NCBI GenBank assembly: GCA_009783205.1
Contig: WRHO01000022.1
Coordinates: 1-35,385, forward strand
Length of the DNA: 35,385 nucleotides
Source of the DNA: Oscillospiraceae bacterium
Lineage (GTDB): Bacteria; Bacillota; Clostridia; Oscillospirales; Ruminococcaceae
Reading direction: 5' to 3'
The notes under the pieces were generated by a model, which was not told the DNA's origin, did not search any database, and worked only from the letters and a program-made list of their open reading frames with translations. Positions 7,733 through 15,501 of the stretch are shown in pieces (positions within the stretch are counted from its first letter, which is position 1; each line of letters starts with the position of its first letter). The position numbers and the translations under genes were made by a program.

Positions 7733-8962
7733 TCAATCGGTAGCGTTGGTCAAAGCGAATTTAATTTCTATTTCGTTACTTTCGCCGAAATTATTATACC
7801 GAATCACTTTAACGGTGACAACATCGCCGATACTCAAGTCTTTTATAATATTTTGTATATCCGCCGCAGTAGCGACGTCTTTCCCGTTAATCGCAATAAT
7901 TATATCGTTTCGCGCAAGTCCGCTTTCCGCCGCGGGTGTACCCGGTCTGACCGTTTCGACTAAAAACCCGCTGAAATCGTCATAATACGGAATGACCTCT
8001 CTGCCCGTTATTCCGAGCATTGCGCGGGTAGTAACCGCGCCGAATTGTGTGAGGTCGGTTATAATGGGCATAGCCTCGTCAATTGATATAGCGAAGCCCA
8101 AATTGTCAATAGCGGTATCGTACACGAGCTTTATATTAACGATTCCGATAACCTCACCTTGCATATTAAATAAGGGACAACCGGAGTTCCCCGGGTTAAG
8201 CGCGGCGTCGGTTTGGATAGAGGGGAGCATATAAGGGTTTCCGTCGTCGAGCTCTCTTTGAAGCCCGGAAATAATCCCCTGCGTCATTGTTTTGATAAGT
8301 CCTACGGGGTTTCCGATTGCGACGACGGTTTGACCTATTCTGAGGTCGGAGCTTTTGCCGATTTCTGCATATTTAAAAGCCTCGTCTCGTTCTATTTTCA
8401 AAACGGCTAAATCGGACGGCGTGTCGGAGCCGTAAAGCGTTGCCTCGTATTCGTGCGGCTTTGCGGACGGGTCGTTATAATCGTCAATAACTACAAATAT
8501 CTTTTCCGAACCGTCAACAACGTGAGCGCAGGTTATAATAAAACCGTCCTCGGATATGATGACCCCGCTCCCCACAATTCCCGATTCATCTCCCGCTCCC
8601 GTTTTTATTCCGACAACCGTATCGTTTAAATCCGCATACAGCTCGGCGGCGTTATAATCGCCCGAACGCAATTCGCGTTCGTGAACGGGGGGTTTTTCAA
8701 AAGCCGCCTCGTTCGAATTATCCAACTCGGGCTGTAAAAGAACATCGGGGATATTATTTCTGTCGACGTTATCCTTTGCGGCGGCGCGTTTCCCGCCGTT
8801 TGACTGTACTTGTGAGCTTGAGCTTATATCGACTATTTTTACAACCTCTGTAAGAAGCCAGGAGCCGCCGAAGCCTACCGCCCCCCCAAATATTATCGTC
8901 GCCAAACACGAAATAAAGACCGTTTGGAATCTTCCTTTTTTCTTAATGTATTCCGGTTTCAT
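7733..8962 (-). CDS. htrA: S1C serine protease of the HtrA/DegP family
   Basis: A 409-residue membrane-anchored quality-control protease acting outside the cell membrane. It has a short cytoplasmic N-terminus, one membrane segment (about residues 14-38), a low-complexity linker, a trypsin-like domain with catalytic H147 (ITCAHVVDG), D184 (SDLAVLKIE) and S260 (NPGNSGCPLF), and one PDZ domain (about 315-400). The usual GNSGGP around the serine reads GNSGCP here. The start ATG is preceded by AAGGAGGAG. A SigA promoter (9027-9055) and a terminator (7664-7699) suggest a single-gene unit, although no terminator separates it from the abi gene upstream. Confidence 0.94.
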   Translation of the reverse strand: MKPEYIKKKGRFQTVFISCLATIIFGGAVGFGGSWLLTEVVKIVDISSSSQVQSNGGKRAAAKDNVDRNNIPDVLLQPELDNSNEAAFEKPPVHERELRSGDYNAAELYADLNDTVVGIKTGAGDESGIVGSGVIISEDGFIITCAHVVDGSEKIFVVIDDYNDPSAKPHEYEATLYGSDTPSDLAVLKIERDEAFKYAEIGKSSDLRIGQTVVAIGNPVGLIKTMTQGIISGLQRELDDGNPYMLPSIQTDAALNPGNSGCPLFNMQGEVIGIVNIKLVYDTAIDNLGFAISIDEAMPIITDLTQFGAVTTRAMLGITGREVIPYYDDFSGFLVETVRPGTPAAESGLARNDIIIAINGKDVATAADIQNIIKDLSIGDVVTVKVIRYNNFGESNEIEIKFALTNATD

Positions 8963-9026
8963 AAATCTCCTCCTTATGAATGTATATTATTTGTTTTTCG
9001 CCTTTTGGTATATACCTGATATAAAC

Positions 9027-9055
9027 AGTATAATGCTATAATTTCTTATTGTCAA
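9027..9055 (-). promoter_or_regulatory. SigA-type promoter of htrA
   Basis: On the minus strand: TTGACA (9050-9055), 17-bp spacer, TATACT (9027-9032). The -35 box begins 4 bp after the abi stop codon. Confidence 0.75.
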
Positions 9056-9058
9056 TCG

Positions 9059-9985
9059 TTAAAGGAGAAAATTCACCCAATCTTCAGGGAATCCCAAATC
9101 GGCGGGATTTACTATATCGGCATAATCATCGAACAATTTTATCATATCGCCGACGAAAGCCTTCCCCCACTCCTTTTGATGATTTCCGCGCCTGTGCACA
9201 ATTCGTATTGCAATTAAATAATCGAAGAGCGTCGAACCCATTTCATATTCGCGCGGAAAAAACGAAACAGAATCTCCGACCGCCTTACGAAGCTCTCCCG
9301 GCAAATTGTTGCCGTAAATTCGATTATAATGGGCGCAATGATTACGAAGGTTCCCCAAATTTTCGAGCCAGTTATCGGCGTTTCTTGCGTCGAGCTTAAA
9401 ATAGTGAAGCGAGATATCTTTTTTATCGCTCGCGCGCATATCCTGATAAAAAAAGACCAACATACCAAAGCTGAACAGCTCCATTAAAACCCACAGAGGA
9501 AACGCCCCCTTGTGTTTGTTGTTATAATGTCGAACAAAGGACAAGTGGGAGTTTTTGTCTAACATACGCTTTATTTTATTTAAAAACGCTTTATGGTTAT
9601 GTCTGCGGTCAAACGAATCCTCATTAAGATATCCCAACGAGCCGTATTTTGTGGCGTGATAGTTAGAAACCGCCGCTCTTACCGCCAATTCTATTTCCTC
9701 CAACAAAATGAGGATTTCCGAGCGCAGCCGCCTGTCAAAATCATAAAACCTCATTCCGCATTCAAAGGTCGTGCCTTCCTTGTAGTATTTCCCGTTATCG
9801 TCCAAAAAAACCGCAAAATAATGTAATAAACGATAATAATTTATAGATTCGAGCGTGTAATGTGCATAATCCTCGTCGTTAATAATCATTCCTCGTTCGC
9901 GAAGCTTTTCAATTTGAACCGAAATTGTGGCGGGGACTTTTGAAAAACCTTGTTCGCGCTCGGAAAATATAACAGCATTTGTCAT
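9059..9985 (-). CDS. Abi family protein (Abi_2, AbiD/AbiF-like, HEPN-type)
   Basis: About 308 residues from ATG 9985, which has GAGG about 9 bases upstream overlapping the tyrS stop; a TTG at 10000 is also in frame. Typical Abi_2 features are INYYRLLHYFAVF, FYDFDRRLRSEILILLEEIELAVR, a YGSLGY segment and the late motif LRNHCAHYNRIYG. That last motif fits the RNase Rx4-6H pattern of HEPN domains (R214 and H219 from this start). Abi_2 proteins give abortive infection against phages in lactococci and are often suspected RNases; the target here is unknown. It lies 11 bp downstream of tyrS and must share its transcript, which is unusual for a defence gene. No antitoxin gene adjoins it. Confidence 0.85.
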   Translation of the reverse strand: MTNAVIFSEREQGFSKVPATISVQIEKLRERGMIINDEDYAHYTLESINYYRLLHYFAVFLDDNGKYYKEGTTFECGMRFYDFDRRLRSEILILLEEIELAVRAAVSNYHATKYGSLGYLNEDSFDRRHNHKAFLNKIKRMLDKNSHLSFVRHYNNKHKGAFPLWVLMELFSFGMLVFFYQDMRASDKKDISLHYFKLDARNADNWLENLGNLRNHCAHYNRIYGNNLPGELRKAVGDSVSFFPREYEMGSTLFDYLIAIRIVHRRGNHQKEWGKAFVGDMIKLFDDYADIVNPADLGFPEDWVNFLL

Positions 9986-9996
9986 ATACGATAACC

Positions 9997-11211
9997 TCAA
10001 TTCTTAGAATTAACTCTGACAAAATTTTTCTTGCCTTTTTTTACAACAACAAAGTCGTTAATCTCTATTACCGCGTTTACATCTGTTATCTTTTCGTCGT
10101 CGACCGATACGCCGCCTTGCTCCACGTTGGTTCGCGCATCTCGCTTTGAGCCGCAAAGCTTAGCTTGAATCAACAAATCGAGAATATTAATCTGCTTTTC
10201 GCTCACCGTAACAGATGGCATATTTGCATCGACGGCTCCCCCCCCGAAAACATTCCGCGCCGCGTCGCGCGCCTTTTGCGCCGCGTCGACGCCGTGAACC
10301 GTTTTTGTTAACTCGAACGCTAATAGCTCCTTTGCCGTATTGAGCTTCGCGCCCTCGAGGGTCTTTTCCATTTCCTCAATCTCTTCTATGGGGATAAAGG
10401 TCATCATTTTTAAAAGGTTGATTACATCGGCGTCGTCAACATTTCGGAAATATTGAAAAAAATCATAAACCGAAAACTTATTTGAATCGAGCCAAACCGC
10501 GCCTTTTTCTGTTTTGCCCATTTTCTTTCCGTCTTTTGTTAAAAGCAGAGAGAAGGTCATAGCGAAGGCGTCCGTTTTCGATTCGACCCGCCGAACCAAG
10601 TCCGCGCCCGCCAATATATTAGACCATTGGTCGTCGCCGCCTATTTGCATTTTTACGTCCTTTGCTCTGTATAAATGTAAAAAGTCATAGCTTTGTAGAA
10701 GCATATAATTAAACTCGAGGAACGAAAGCCCCTTTCCTTCGAGTCTCGAACGGAAGCATTCGGCGGTGAGCATTTTGTTTACCGAGAAATGTCGTCCTAT
10801 ATCGCGGAGAAAATCGAGATATTTTATATCGGCAAACCAATCCCCGTTTTTCACGATTTCCGCTTTACCCGGACGCAAATCAATAATCTGCGAGAATTGT
10901 TTTTTGAAACGCTCGGCGTTATACGCAATATCCTCGGGCGTCAACATTTTACGCATATCCGTCTTGCCCGTCGGGTCGCCTATGAGCGAGGTTGCCGTAC
11001 CGAGCAAGGCTACGGGATAATGTCCCGCGTCCTGTAATCGTTTCATGGTGATTAGCTGCATTAGCCCGCCCACATGAAGCGAATCGGCGGTTGCGTCAAA
11101 CCCGATATAAAATTTTACCGAGTCGCCGCCCGATAAAAGCTCTTCTATTTCCTTTTCGTGGCTCATCTGTGCAATAAGACCGCGCCGCTTTAATTCTTGA
11201 AATATAGTCAT
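9997..11211 (-). CDS. tyrS: Tyrosyl-tRNA synthetase
   Basis: A 404-residue class I aminoacyl-tRNA synthetase that charges tRNA-Tyr in the cytoplasm. Visible motifs are the tyrosine pocket YIGFDATADSLHVGG (HIGH equivalent HVGG), GDPTGK, the QIGGDDQWSN motif, the KMSKS equivalent KMGKT, and a C-terminal S4 RNA-binding domain (LIQAKLCGSKRDARTNVEQGGVSVDD). Length is normal. The start ATG follows GGGGTGAGAG. A perfect SigA promoter lies directly upstream. There is no room for a T-box leader (about 50 bp from the alr stop), so it is not regulated the way many Bacillota tyrS genes are. Confidence 0.97.
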   Translation of the reverse strand: MTIFQELKRRGLIAQMSHEKEIEELLSGGDSVKFYIGFDATADSLHVGGLMQLITMKRLQDAGHYPVALLGTATSLIGDPTGKTDMRKMLTPEDIAYNAERFKKQFSQIIDLRPGKAEIVKNGDWFADIKYLDFLRDIGRHFSVNKMLTAECFRSRLEGKGLSFLEFNYMLLQSYDFLHLYRAKDVKMQIGGDDQWSNILAGADLVRRVESKTDAFAMTFSLLLTKDGKKMGKTEKGAVWLDSNKFSVYDFFQYFRNVDDADVINLLKMMTFIPIEEIEEMEKTLEGAKLNTAKELLAFELTKTVHGVDAAQKARDAARNVFGGGAVDANMPSVTVSEKQINILDLLIQAKLCGSKRDARTNVEQGGVSVDDEKITDVNAVIEINDFVVVKKGKKNFVRVNSKN

Positions 11212-11244
11212 TATTAACTCTCACCCCTACAAATTTTTATAAAT

Positions 11245-11273
11245 ATTATAACACAACAACTGTCAACTGTCAA
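11245..11273 (-). promoter_or_regulatory. Consensus SigA promoter of tyrS, with the -35 box inside a microrepeat
   Basis: On the minus strand: TTGACA (11268-11273), 17-bp spacer, TATAAT (11245-11250). The -35 hexamer is the second of three TTGACA units in the array that also encodes the end of alr. Confidence 0.85.
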
Positions 11274-11285
11274 TTGTCAACTGTC
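11257..11285. repeat. TTGACA-type microrepeat array between alr and tyrS
   Basis: On the plus strand the units CAACTGT, CAACTGT, CAATTGT, CAACTGT follow in tandem. The minus strand reads TTGACA three times. It contains the alr stop codon (11263-11265) and the tyrS -35 box. Confidence 0.9.
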
Positions 11286-12354
11286 TCTCTACCCTGTGCG
11301 CTACGGCACAGGTTACCTCATAGGGAATTGTCCCCAATGAATCGGCAATGTCTTCGACGCTAATCCCGCTGTCCTCGTCGCCGTAAATTGTTACCTCGTC
11401 GCCGACCTTTACGTTATCAATATCGGTAATATCCGCCATAATATACTCCATACAGACGTTTCCGCATATAGGCGCGAGCTTTCCGTTAATAATAACCTTC
11501 CCGCGGTTAGAATGTCGTCGCGAATACCCGTCGGCATATCCCGCGGCGACAACCGCTATGCGGCGGTAGGAATCGGCGGTATACCTTCGCCCATAGCTTA
11601 TGGGGGTTCCCGCGGGTACGTCTCTTATTTGAACAATGTCGGTTTTAAGCGTCATAACCGGTTTTAATTTAACGGGGCTTTCAAAGGCGGTATTAGGGCG
11701 ATAGCCGTAAAGCGAAACCCCCAACCTAATCATATCCCCGCTAAGCTCCCCGTGGTACAGCGCGCCCGCCGAGTTATGCGCGTGATACTTCATGTTATAT
11801 TTTTCGGCAAATTTTTGTATTTGCGCCTGTTGCTTGGCGGTAAATTCCCGATTTTCAATTTCGATTGAATCGGCGTCGGAAAAATGGGTGTAAAAAGCCT
11901 CGGGCTTTAATTGCGAAAACGCCATAATTGTATCAAGCTCGTCGAACGTGTTCACGCCGAACCGCGTCATACCCGTATCAATTTTTATGTGACAGCGGAG
12001 GCGGTTTCCACTGTTTTGCTTTAAGTGTTTTTGTATAACGGAAGCGTTGCCGACATTGGATATTGTCTGAATAAAGTCGTTTCTGATAACTCTTTCTATA
12101 TACGACGAGGGTGTTCGCGAAAGTATGAGTATATCCGCGCCCTTTGCAATTTCCCGTATCGTCTCCGCTTCATAAATATTCGAAACGGCAAAGCTTTTTA
12201 TACCGTGTTTATACAAACAATCGACGACGGCTTCTATCCCGTGACCGTATGCGTTTGCTTTAACAACCGCCATAATCTTTTTATCGGGACAAAGCCGCTT
12301 TATCTGTTCCACATTATGAATAAGCGCGTTTTTGTTTATTAATGCACGTATCAT
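11263..12354 (-). CDS. alr: Alanine racemase
   Basis: A 363-residue fold-type III PLP enzyme making D-alanine for peptidoglycan. The PLP lysine is K32 in VVKANAYGHG; the catalytic tyrosine is Y254 in PISYGRRYTA. Other conserved pieces are KIDTGMTRFG, SGDMIRLGVSLYG and CGNVCMEYIMADIT. Length is normal. The last residues (QLTIDS) are read from the TTGACA microrepeat, which therefore supplies the stop codon. It is divergent from the LCP-like gene across a 250-bp region. A TATAAT-like -10 box (12403-12408) lies upstream on this strand without a good -35. Confidence 0.96.
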   Translation of the reverse strand: MIRALINKNALIHNVEQIKRLCPDKKIMAVVKANAYGHGIEAVVDCLYKHGIKSFAVSNIYEAETIREIAKGADILILSRTPSSYIERVIRNDFIQTISNVGNASVIQKHLKQNSGNRLRCHIKIDTGMTRFGVNTFDELDTIMAFSQLKPEAFYTHFSDADSIEIENREFTAKQQAQIQKFAEKYNMKYHAHNSAGALYHGELSGDMIRLGVSLYGYRPNTAFESPVKLKPVMTLKTDIVQIRDVPAGTPISYGRRYTADSYRRIAVVAAGYADGYSRRHSNRGKVIINGKLAPICGNVCMEYIMADITDIDNVKVGDEVTIYGDEDSGISVEDIADSLGTIPYEVTCAVAHRVERQLTIDS

Positions 12355-12378
12355 ATAAAAATCTTTCCTTTCCGACTA

Positions 12379-12407
12379 TTGAAATTTATTCTGTTTTATG
12401 TTATTAT
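12379..12407 (+). promoter_or_regulatory. Probable SigA promoter of the LCP-like gene
   Basis: TTGAAA (12379-12384), 17-bp spacer, TATTAT (12402-12407). The MITE-like element lies between this promoter and the gene, so the transcript would carry the folded element in a leader of about 190 bases. The -10 box overlaps a TATAAT-like site on the opposite strand that may serve alr. Confidence 0.5.
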
Positions 12408-12426
12408 ATATTTGGAGACAATCTTA

Positions 12427-12585
12427 GAAGCTGTATTCATAGACATCACCGTTCATCTTTCGGCGAATTTTCCGCCACACTGCGTTAAAAATTTCTTAAA
12501 TATCAACGGATATTCGCAAAATTTTTGCCTTGTTTGACGAAAAATTCGCTCGACATTTAAACGATTCGTCTATGAACACAACTTC
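12427..12585. mobile_element. Complete MITE-like element, 159 bp
   Basis: It is bounded by 18-bp terminal inverted repeats GAAGCTGTATTCATAGAC (12427-12444) and GTCTATGAACACAACTTC (12568-12585), which match at 16 of 18 positions, and flanked by TTA on both sides (12424-12426 and 12586-12588). Inside are GCGAATTTT (12463-12471) against AAAATTCGC (12541-12549) and AATATC-AACG-GATATT at the centre, so most of the element can fold into one long hairpin. It contains no ORF. A second copy starts the window (1-122) and a 31-bp miniature lies at 13493-13523. Confidence 0.8.
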
Positions 12586-12605
12586 TTATTTTTTGAGAGG
12601 ATATT

Positions 12606-13493
12606 ATGGCGATTAAAGAAAAAAAGCACCTTCGCAGAAGGAGCAACTGGTACATCTACCTTATAAGCTTCGCAACGACAACCGTTTTACTCGGCTTGAC
12701 TATATTGGCGTTTTCTGATGTTTTGTTCCCGCCAAAGAGTACGCTTACTCAAAAAGACGCTTGGGGCGAATATAAGCCCGATTCGGAAACCAACGTAACC
12801 GTTTTGTTCATGCTGTGCGATGAACAGGGGAGCGTCCCCAACAATTATATGCTTATGAGATATCGTCCGGGCGACGAGATTATTACATTAGTTCCGCTTA
12901 ATGCCTCTACAAGAGTAACCGCCGGTAAAAAAACGGGTAAGCTTACCGATTTGTACAAACAAGGTGGGGCGAATACCGTGACCGAAGGGATAAAAGAAAC
13001 ATTAAGCGTCGAGTGTGACTTTTATGTTCTTTTTGACCGTTCGTCTTTTATAAGCTTGACGTCGCTTTTAGGCGATGTTCAGGTTAATATACCCTACTTT
13101 TTTGAAGACGGGGGGATTGAACTCGACACCGGTGAACAATATATTTCGGGGAGCGAATTGTTCTTATATATGAATAACGCCGATTTTCCCGAAGCGGGTG
13201 AGGATTATAACCTCATTATAATGGGCTCCGCCGTTTCGTCGATAATCAACACGAACGCGAGGCATTTGGAAAACGAAGCCATTCAAGACGCTTTTAATAA
13301 GGTTCTCAATACCGCGAGCACCAACTTAACCTTCAGACATTTTGCTTTTTATCAGCGCGCGCTCACCTACACCTCTGAAAACAGCGCGAACCCCGCTTAT
13401 TATTATATCCCCACCGGGAGCTATGAGGCGGGCGAATTTGTTATTTCTGCCGAATCAATAGGGCTTATATATAACCGCTTTGATTTAGCTTAG
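12606..13493 (+). CDS. LCP-like (LytR-CpsA-Psr) membrane protein with degenerate active site
   Basis: A 295-residue protein with a basic cytoplasmic start, one membrane segment (about residues 15-38) and an extracellular domain resembling LCP proteins, which attach teichoic acids or other glycopolymers to peptidoglycan. Matching parts are the strand EIITLVPLNASTRV, KLTDLYKQGGANTVTEGIKETLSVECDFYV, FDRSSFISLTSLLGDVQVNIPY and ELFLYMN. The arginine and aspartate residues that bind the lipid pyrophosphate in active LCP enzymes (PRDT in the first strand and later arginines) are not seen, so it may be non-catalytic. The ribosome site is AGAGG. The stop codon TAG overlaps the miniature element at 13493. 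Confidence 0.6.
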   Translation: MAIKEKKHLRRRSNWYIYLISFATTTVLLGLTILAFSDVLFPPKSTLTQKDAWGEYKPDSETNVTVLFMLCDEQGSVPNNYMLMRYRPGDEIITLVPLNASTRVTAGKKTGKLTDLYKQGGANTVTEGIKETLSVECDFYVLFDRSSFISLTSLLGDVQVNIPYFFEDGGIELDTGEQYISGSELFLYMNNADFPEAGEDYNLIIMGSAVSSIINTNARHLENEAIQDAFNKVLNTASTNLTFRHFAFYQRALTYTSENSANPAYYYIPTGSYEAGEFVISAESIGLIYNRFDLA

Positions 13494-13523
13494 AAGCTGT
13501 GTTCTCATAGACATCACAGCTTC
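13493..13523. terminator. Miniature of the MITE-like element acting as a likely bidirectional terminator
   Basis: A perfect 9-bp stem GAAGCTGTG (13493-13501) and CACAGCTTC (13515-13523) with a 13-base loop, flanked by TTA on both sides. Its left half follows the left end of the 159-bp element (GAAGCTGT, then CATAGACATCAC). It fills nearly the whole gap between the convergent LCP-like and cheD genes and touches both stop codons. T-runs are weak, so termination is inferred. Confidence 0.6.
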
Positions 13524-14006
13524 TTAAATATTCTTCTCGCCTTTACCCGCCGATTTTATCGTAACCTTACCGTCCTCGGGGTACATGAACACCGTGCGCC
13601 CATAATCCGCGCCGGTATCCTGTGCAAGTATCGGAATACGCAATGCGTGTAACGCCGCCTTAACAGAAGCGACGTTTCGCTCGCCTATATTGAACCGACA
13701 AGACGCGCCGGTGGTGAACATTGTTGCTCCGCCGGCGATTTTTGCCGTTACCGTTGCTCTGCTTGCCCCCATAATGAGCATTTTGTTGAACATATCGGGG
13801 ATTGCTGTGTCGGCGAACTTCATTCGGTTTAAGCCGCTCCCTTCCCCGGAGCCGGTCGATTCGGGGAGCATAATGTGCGAAAGCCCCGCAATTTTTGTCT
13901 TTTTATCATAAAGGCAGATACCCACACAAGAACCCAACGCATAAGTAACCACGACGTCGGGGGGTTTGCCAATTTTCCAATCGGAAATCCCAACGCTTAA
14001 GTTCAT
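13524..14006 (-). CDS. cheD: Chemoreceptor glutamine deamidase CheD
   Basis: A 160-residue cytoplasmic enzyme that deamidates glutamines of chemoreceptors and, in Bacillus, stimulates CheC. The known active-site residues fall at the positions described for Thermotoga CheD: T21, C27 (LGSCVGICLYD) and H44 (GLSHIMLP). AGGATMF and NIGERNV follow; the usual DxGG reads DTGADYGR. It overlaps cheC by 4 bp (ATGA), fitting a CheC-CheD functional pair. Its stop codon TAA (TTA on the plus strand) is the flank of the miniature element. It is the last gene of the flagellar run. Confidence 0.96.
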   Translation of the reverse strand: MNLSVGISDWKIGKPPDVVVTYALGSCVGICLYDKKTKIAGLSHIMLPESTGSGEGSGLNRMKFADTAIPDMFNKMLIMGASRATVTAKIAGGATMFTTGASCRFNIGERNVASVKAALHALRIPILAQDTGADYGRTVFMYPEDGKVTIKSAGKGEKNI

Positions 14007-14626
14007 TCCATACCTAACTTTCCAAATAAAACCGAAAGCGAATCAACCGTAGGAATTAAAAGTATATTTGATTTCATCTTTACGCCGTTAATCTCTATAA
14101 ACTTATCAATACATAAAAGCTTCTCGCCTATTTCTCCAAATTCGATAATAGGAACGCTCATAATTGCGCCAAACATATCGACGGCAAAGGACGGCGTTTC
14201 TATGCCTATATTGACGCCCGCTAATGAGGAAATGGCGGTCATATATGAATGACTCATTATGCTTCCTATTTCGGTTAAGGCGGAAATATCCTCATCGCTT
14301 AAATTAAGGAGGTCGATTTTCTTTTCTCCAAAAAAAACGCTTAGAATTGCTTCGGCAAACTCATGCTCGACGATTATCAGTATCATCCCTCTGATATCGT
14401 CTTTTAAATGAACCAAGACGGCGGCAACCGTTTCCTCGGGACTTCCGTTTTTTTCTATTGCCTCTTGAAACCCCAAAAACTTGACCTCGGGCATACTTAT
14501 TACAATTTCCTTACCCGTCAATGATGATAAAGCGGTCGACGCGTTTCCTGAGCCTATATTCCCTATTTCCGTCAATACGTCTATTTGCGATGCGTTTAAA
14601 TCTTCAAATTTTTTCAGCGCAGCCAT
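14003..14626 (-). CDS. cheC: CheY-phosphate phosphatase CheC
   Basis: A 207-residue protein that removes phosphate from CheY-P during adaptation. ATG 14626 is preceded by GAGGGG at 7-bp spacing, so it is preferred to the in-frame GTG at 14641. The first catalytic helix is intact (D16-xxx-E20-xx-N23, then P46). The second repeat reads S115-xxx-E119-xx-S122, with serine in place of the asparagine, so one of the two sites is probably inactive. It lies between flgG and cheD in the same transcript. Confidence 0.95.
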   Translation of the reverse strand: MAALKKFEDLNASQIDVLTEIGNIGSGNASTALSSLTGKEIVISMPEVKFLGFQEAIEKNGSPEETVAAVLVHLKDDIRGMILIIVEHEFAEAILSVFFGEKKIDLLNLSDEDISALTEIGSIMSHSYMTAISSLAGVNIGIETPSFAVDMFGAIMSVPIIEFGEIGEKLLCIDKFIEINGVKMKSNILLIPTVDSLSVLFGKLGME

Positions 14627-14667
14627 TAACTTACCCCTCACTATTCTCTTTAGATATTCTCTTTATA

Positions 14668-15468
14668 TCACCTTAAATTATTAACCGTTTTCATTATTTC
14701 ATCAGACACTTGAACGAGCTTTGCATTAAACTGATACGAACGCTGTGTCTCGATAATCCGCACCATGTCGCCCGCCAAATCTACGGCAGACTGTTCATAT
14801 ACCCCCGCGAGCTTTTCCGCCGTCGGGTTCGCAACCGCCTCGCCCGACCGCTCGGTAACAATAAACCTATTGTTCTCCGCCTGGTCAAGTCCCCAATTGT
14901 TGGGAACGGAATATACGCCCACCATGTCGCGCAATGCGTTTACATCAATATCGGTGGTTTCAAACTCGGGCAATAAACGAATTTCTATTATATTGCCCTC
15001 TGCGTCTCTACTCATTTCCTTGCGCGGTTCGCTCATCAAAAACGGTATAACTATGCGATTCCCTTCGTTATCCAAAACAAAATCGCCAAACCCGTTGACA
15101 AGCACCCACTCCTCCGTGTCGACCATCTGTGAAATGTTAAAACGGCCGTCTCTCGTGAGATAGGTGTTCCCGTATCTGTCCATGGTCATGAAAAAATCCT
15201 CGTTGGGTAACGCAAAATCGAGCGGCTGGTCCGATAAAACGAGTCCGCCTTGTCCCCACATTAAATCGGTCTTTGAAAGATACTGTCCGTGTCCCGTCTG
15301 CCACTCTTCTCGCGGCGGATGCTGCAAAGTGTAAATACACTCCGCAAAACTCGGGCGCAACGGCTTATACCCGATTGTGTTGACGTTCGCTATGTTATTT
15401 GCATAGACGTTCAACCCTTGTTGCTGTGCAATCATACCCGTCCTTGATGTATAAAATGAAATACTCAT
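14668..15468 (-). CDS. flgG: Flagellar basal-body rod/hook protein of the FlgG family (FlhP-like)
   Basis: A 266-residue axial protein. The N-terminal rod signature is clear (TGMIAQQQGLNVYANNIANVNTIGYKP), and so is the C-terminal axial helix (YEQSAVDLAGDMVRIIETQRSYQFNAKLVQVSDEIMKTVNNLR). The central part (FMTMDRYGNTYLTRDGRFNIS) is typical of FlgG. It lies 33 bp after a second FlgG-family gene; the pair corresponds to FlhO-FlhP of Bacillus, which form the distal rod. AAGGGG lies about 12 bases before the ATG, a wide spacing. Confidence 0.9.
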   Translation of the reverse strand: MSISFYTSRTGMIAQQQGLNVYANNIANVNTIGYKPLRPSFAECIYTLQHPPREEWQTGHGQYLSKTDLMWGQGGLVLSDQPLDFALPNEDFFMTMDRYGNTYLTRDGRFNISQMVDTEEWVLVNGFGDFVLDNEGNRIVIPFLMSEPRKEMSRDAEGNIIEIRLLPEFETTDIDVNALRDMVGVYSVPNNWGLDQAENNRFIVTERSGEAVANPTAEKLAGVYEQSAVDLAGDMVRIIETQRSYQFNAKLVQVSDEIMKTVNNLR

Positions 15469-15501
15469 AATTTAGATATACCCCTTAATAAAAATATACA
15501 A

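Noticed and set aside
11212-11262. Possible T-box riboswitch upstream of tyrS
   Set aside because: Only about 50 bp separate alr and tyrS, filled by promoter and repeat; no T-box sequence or terminator is present.
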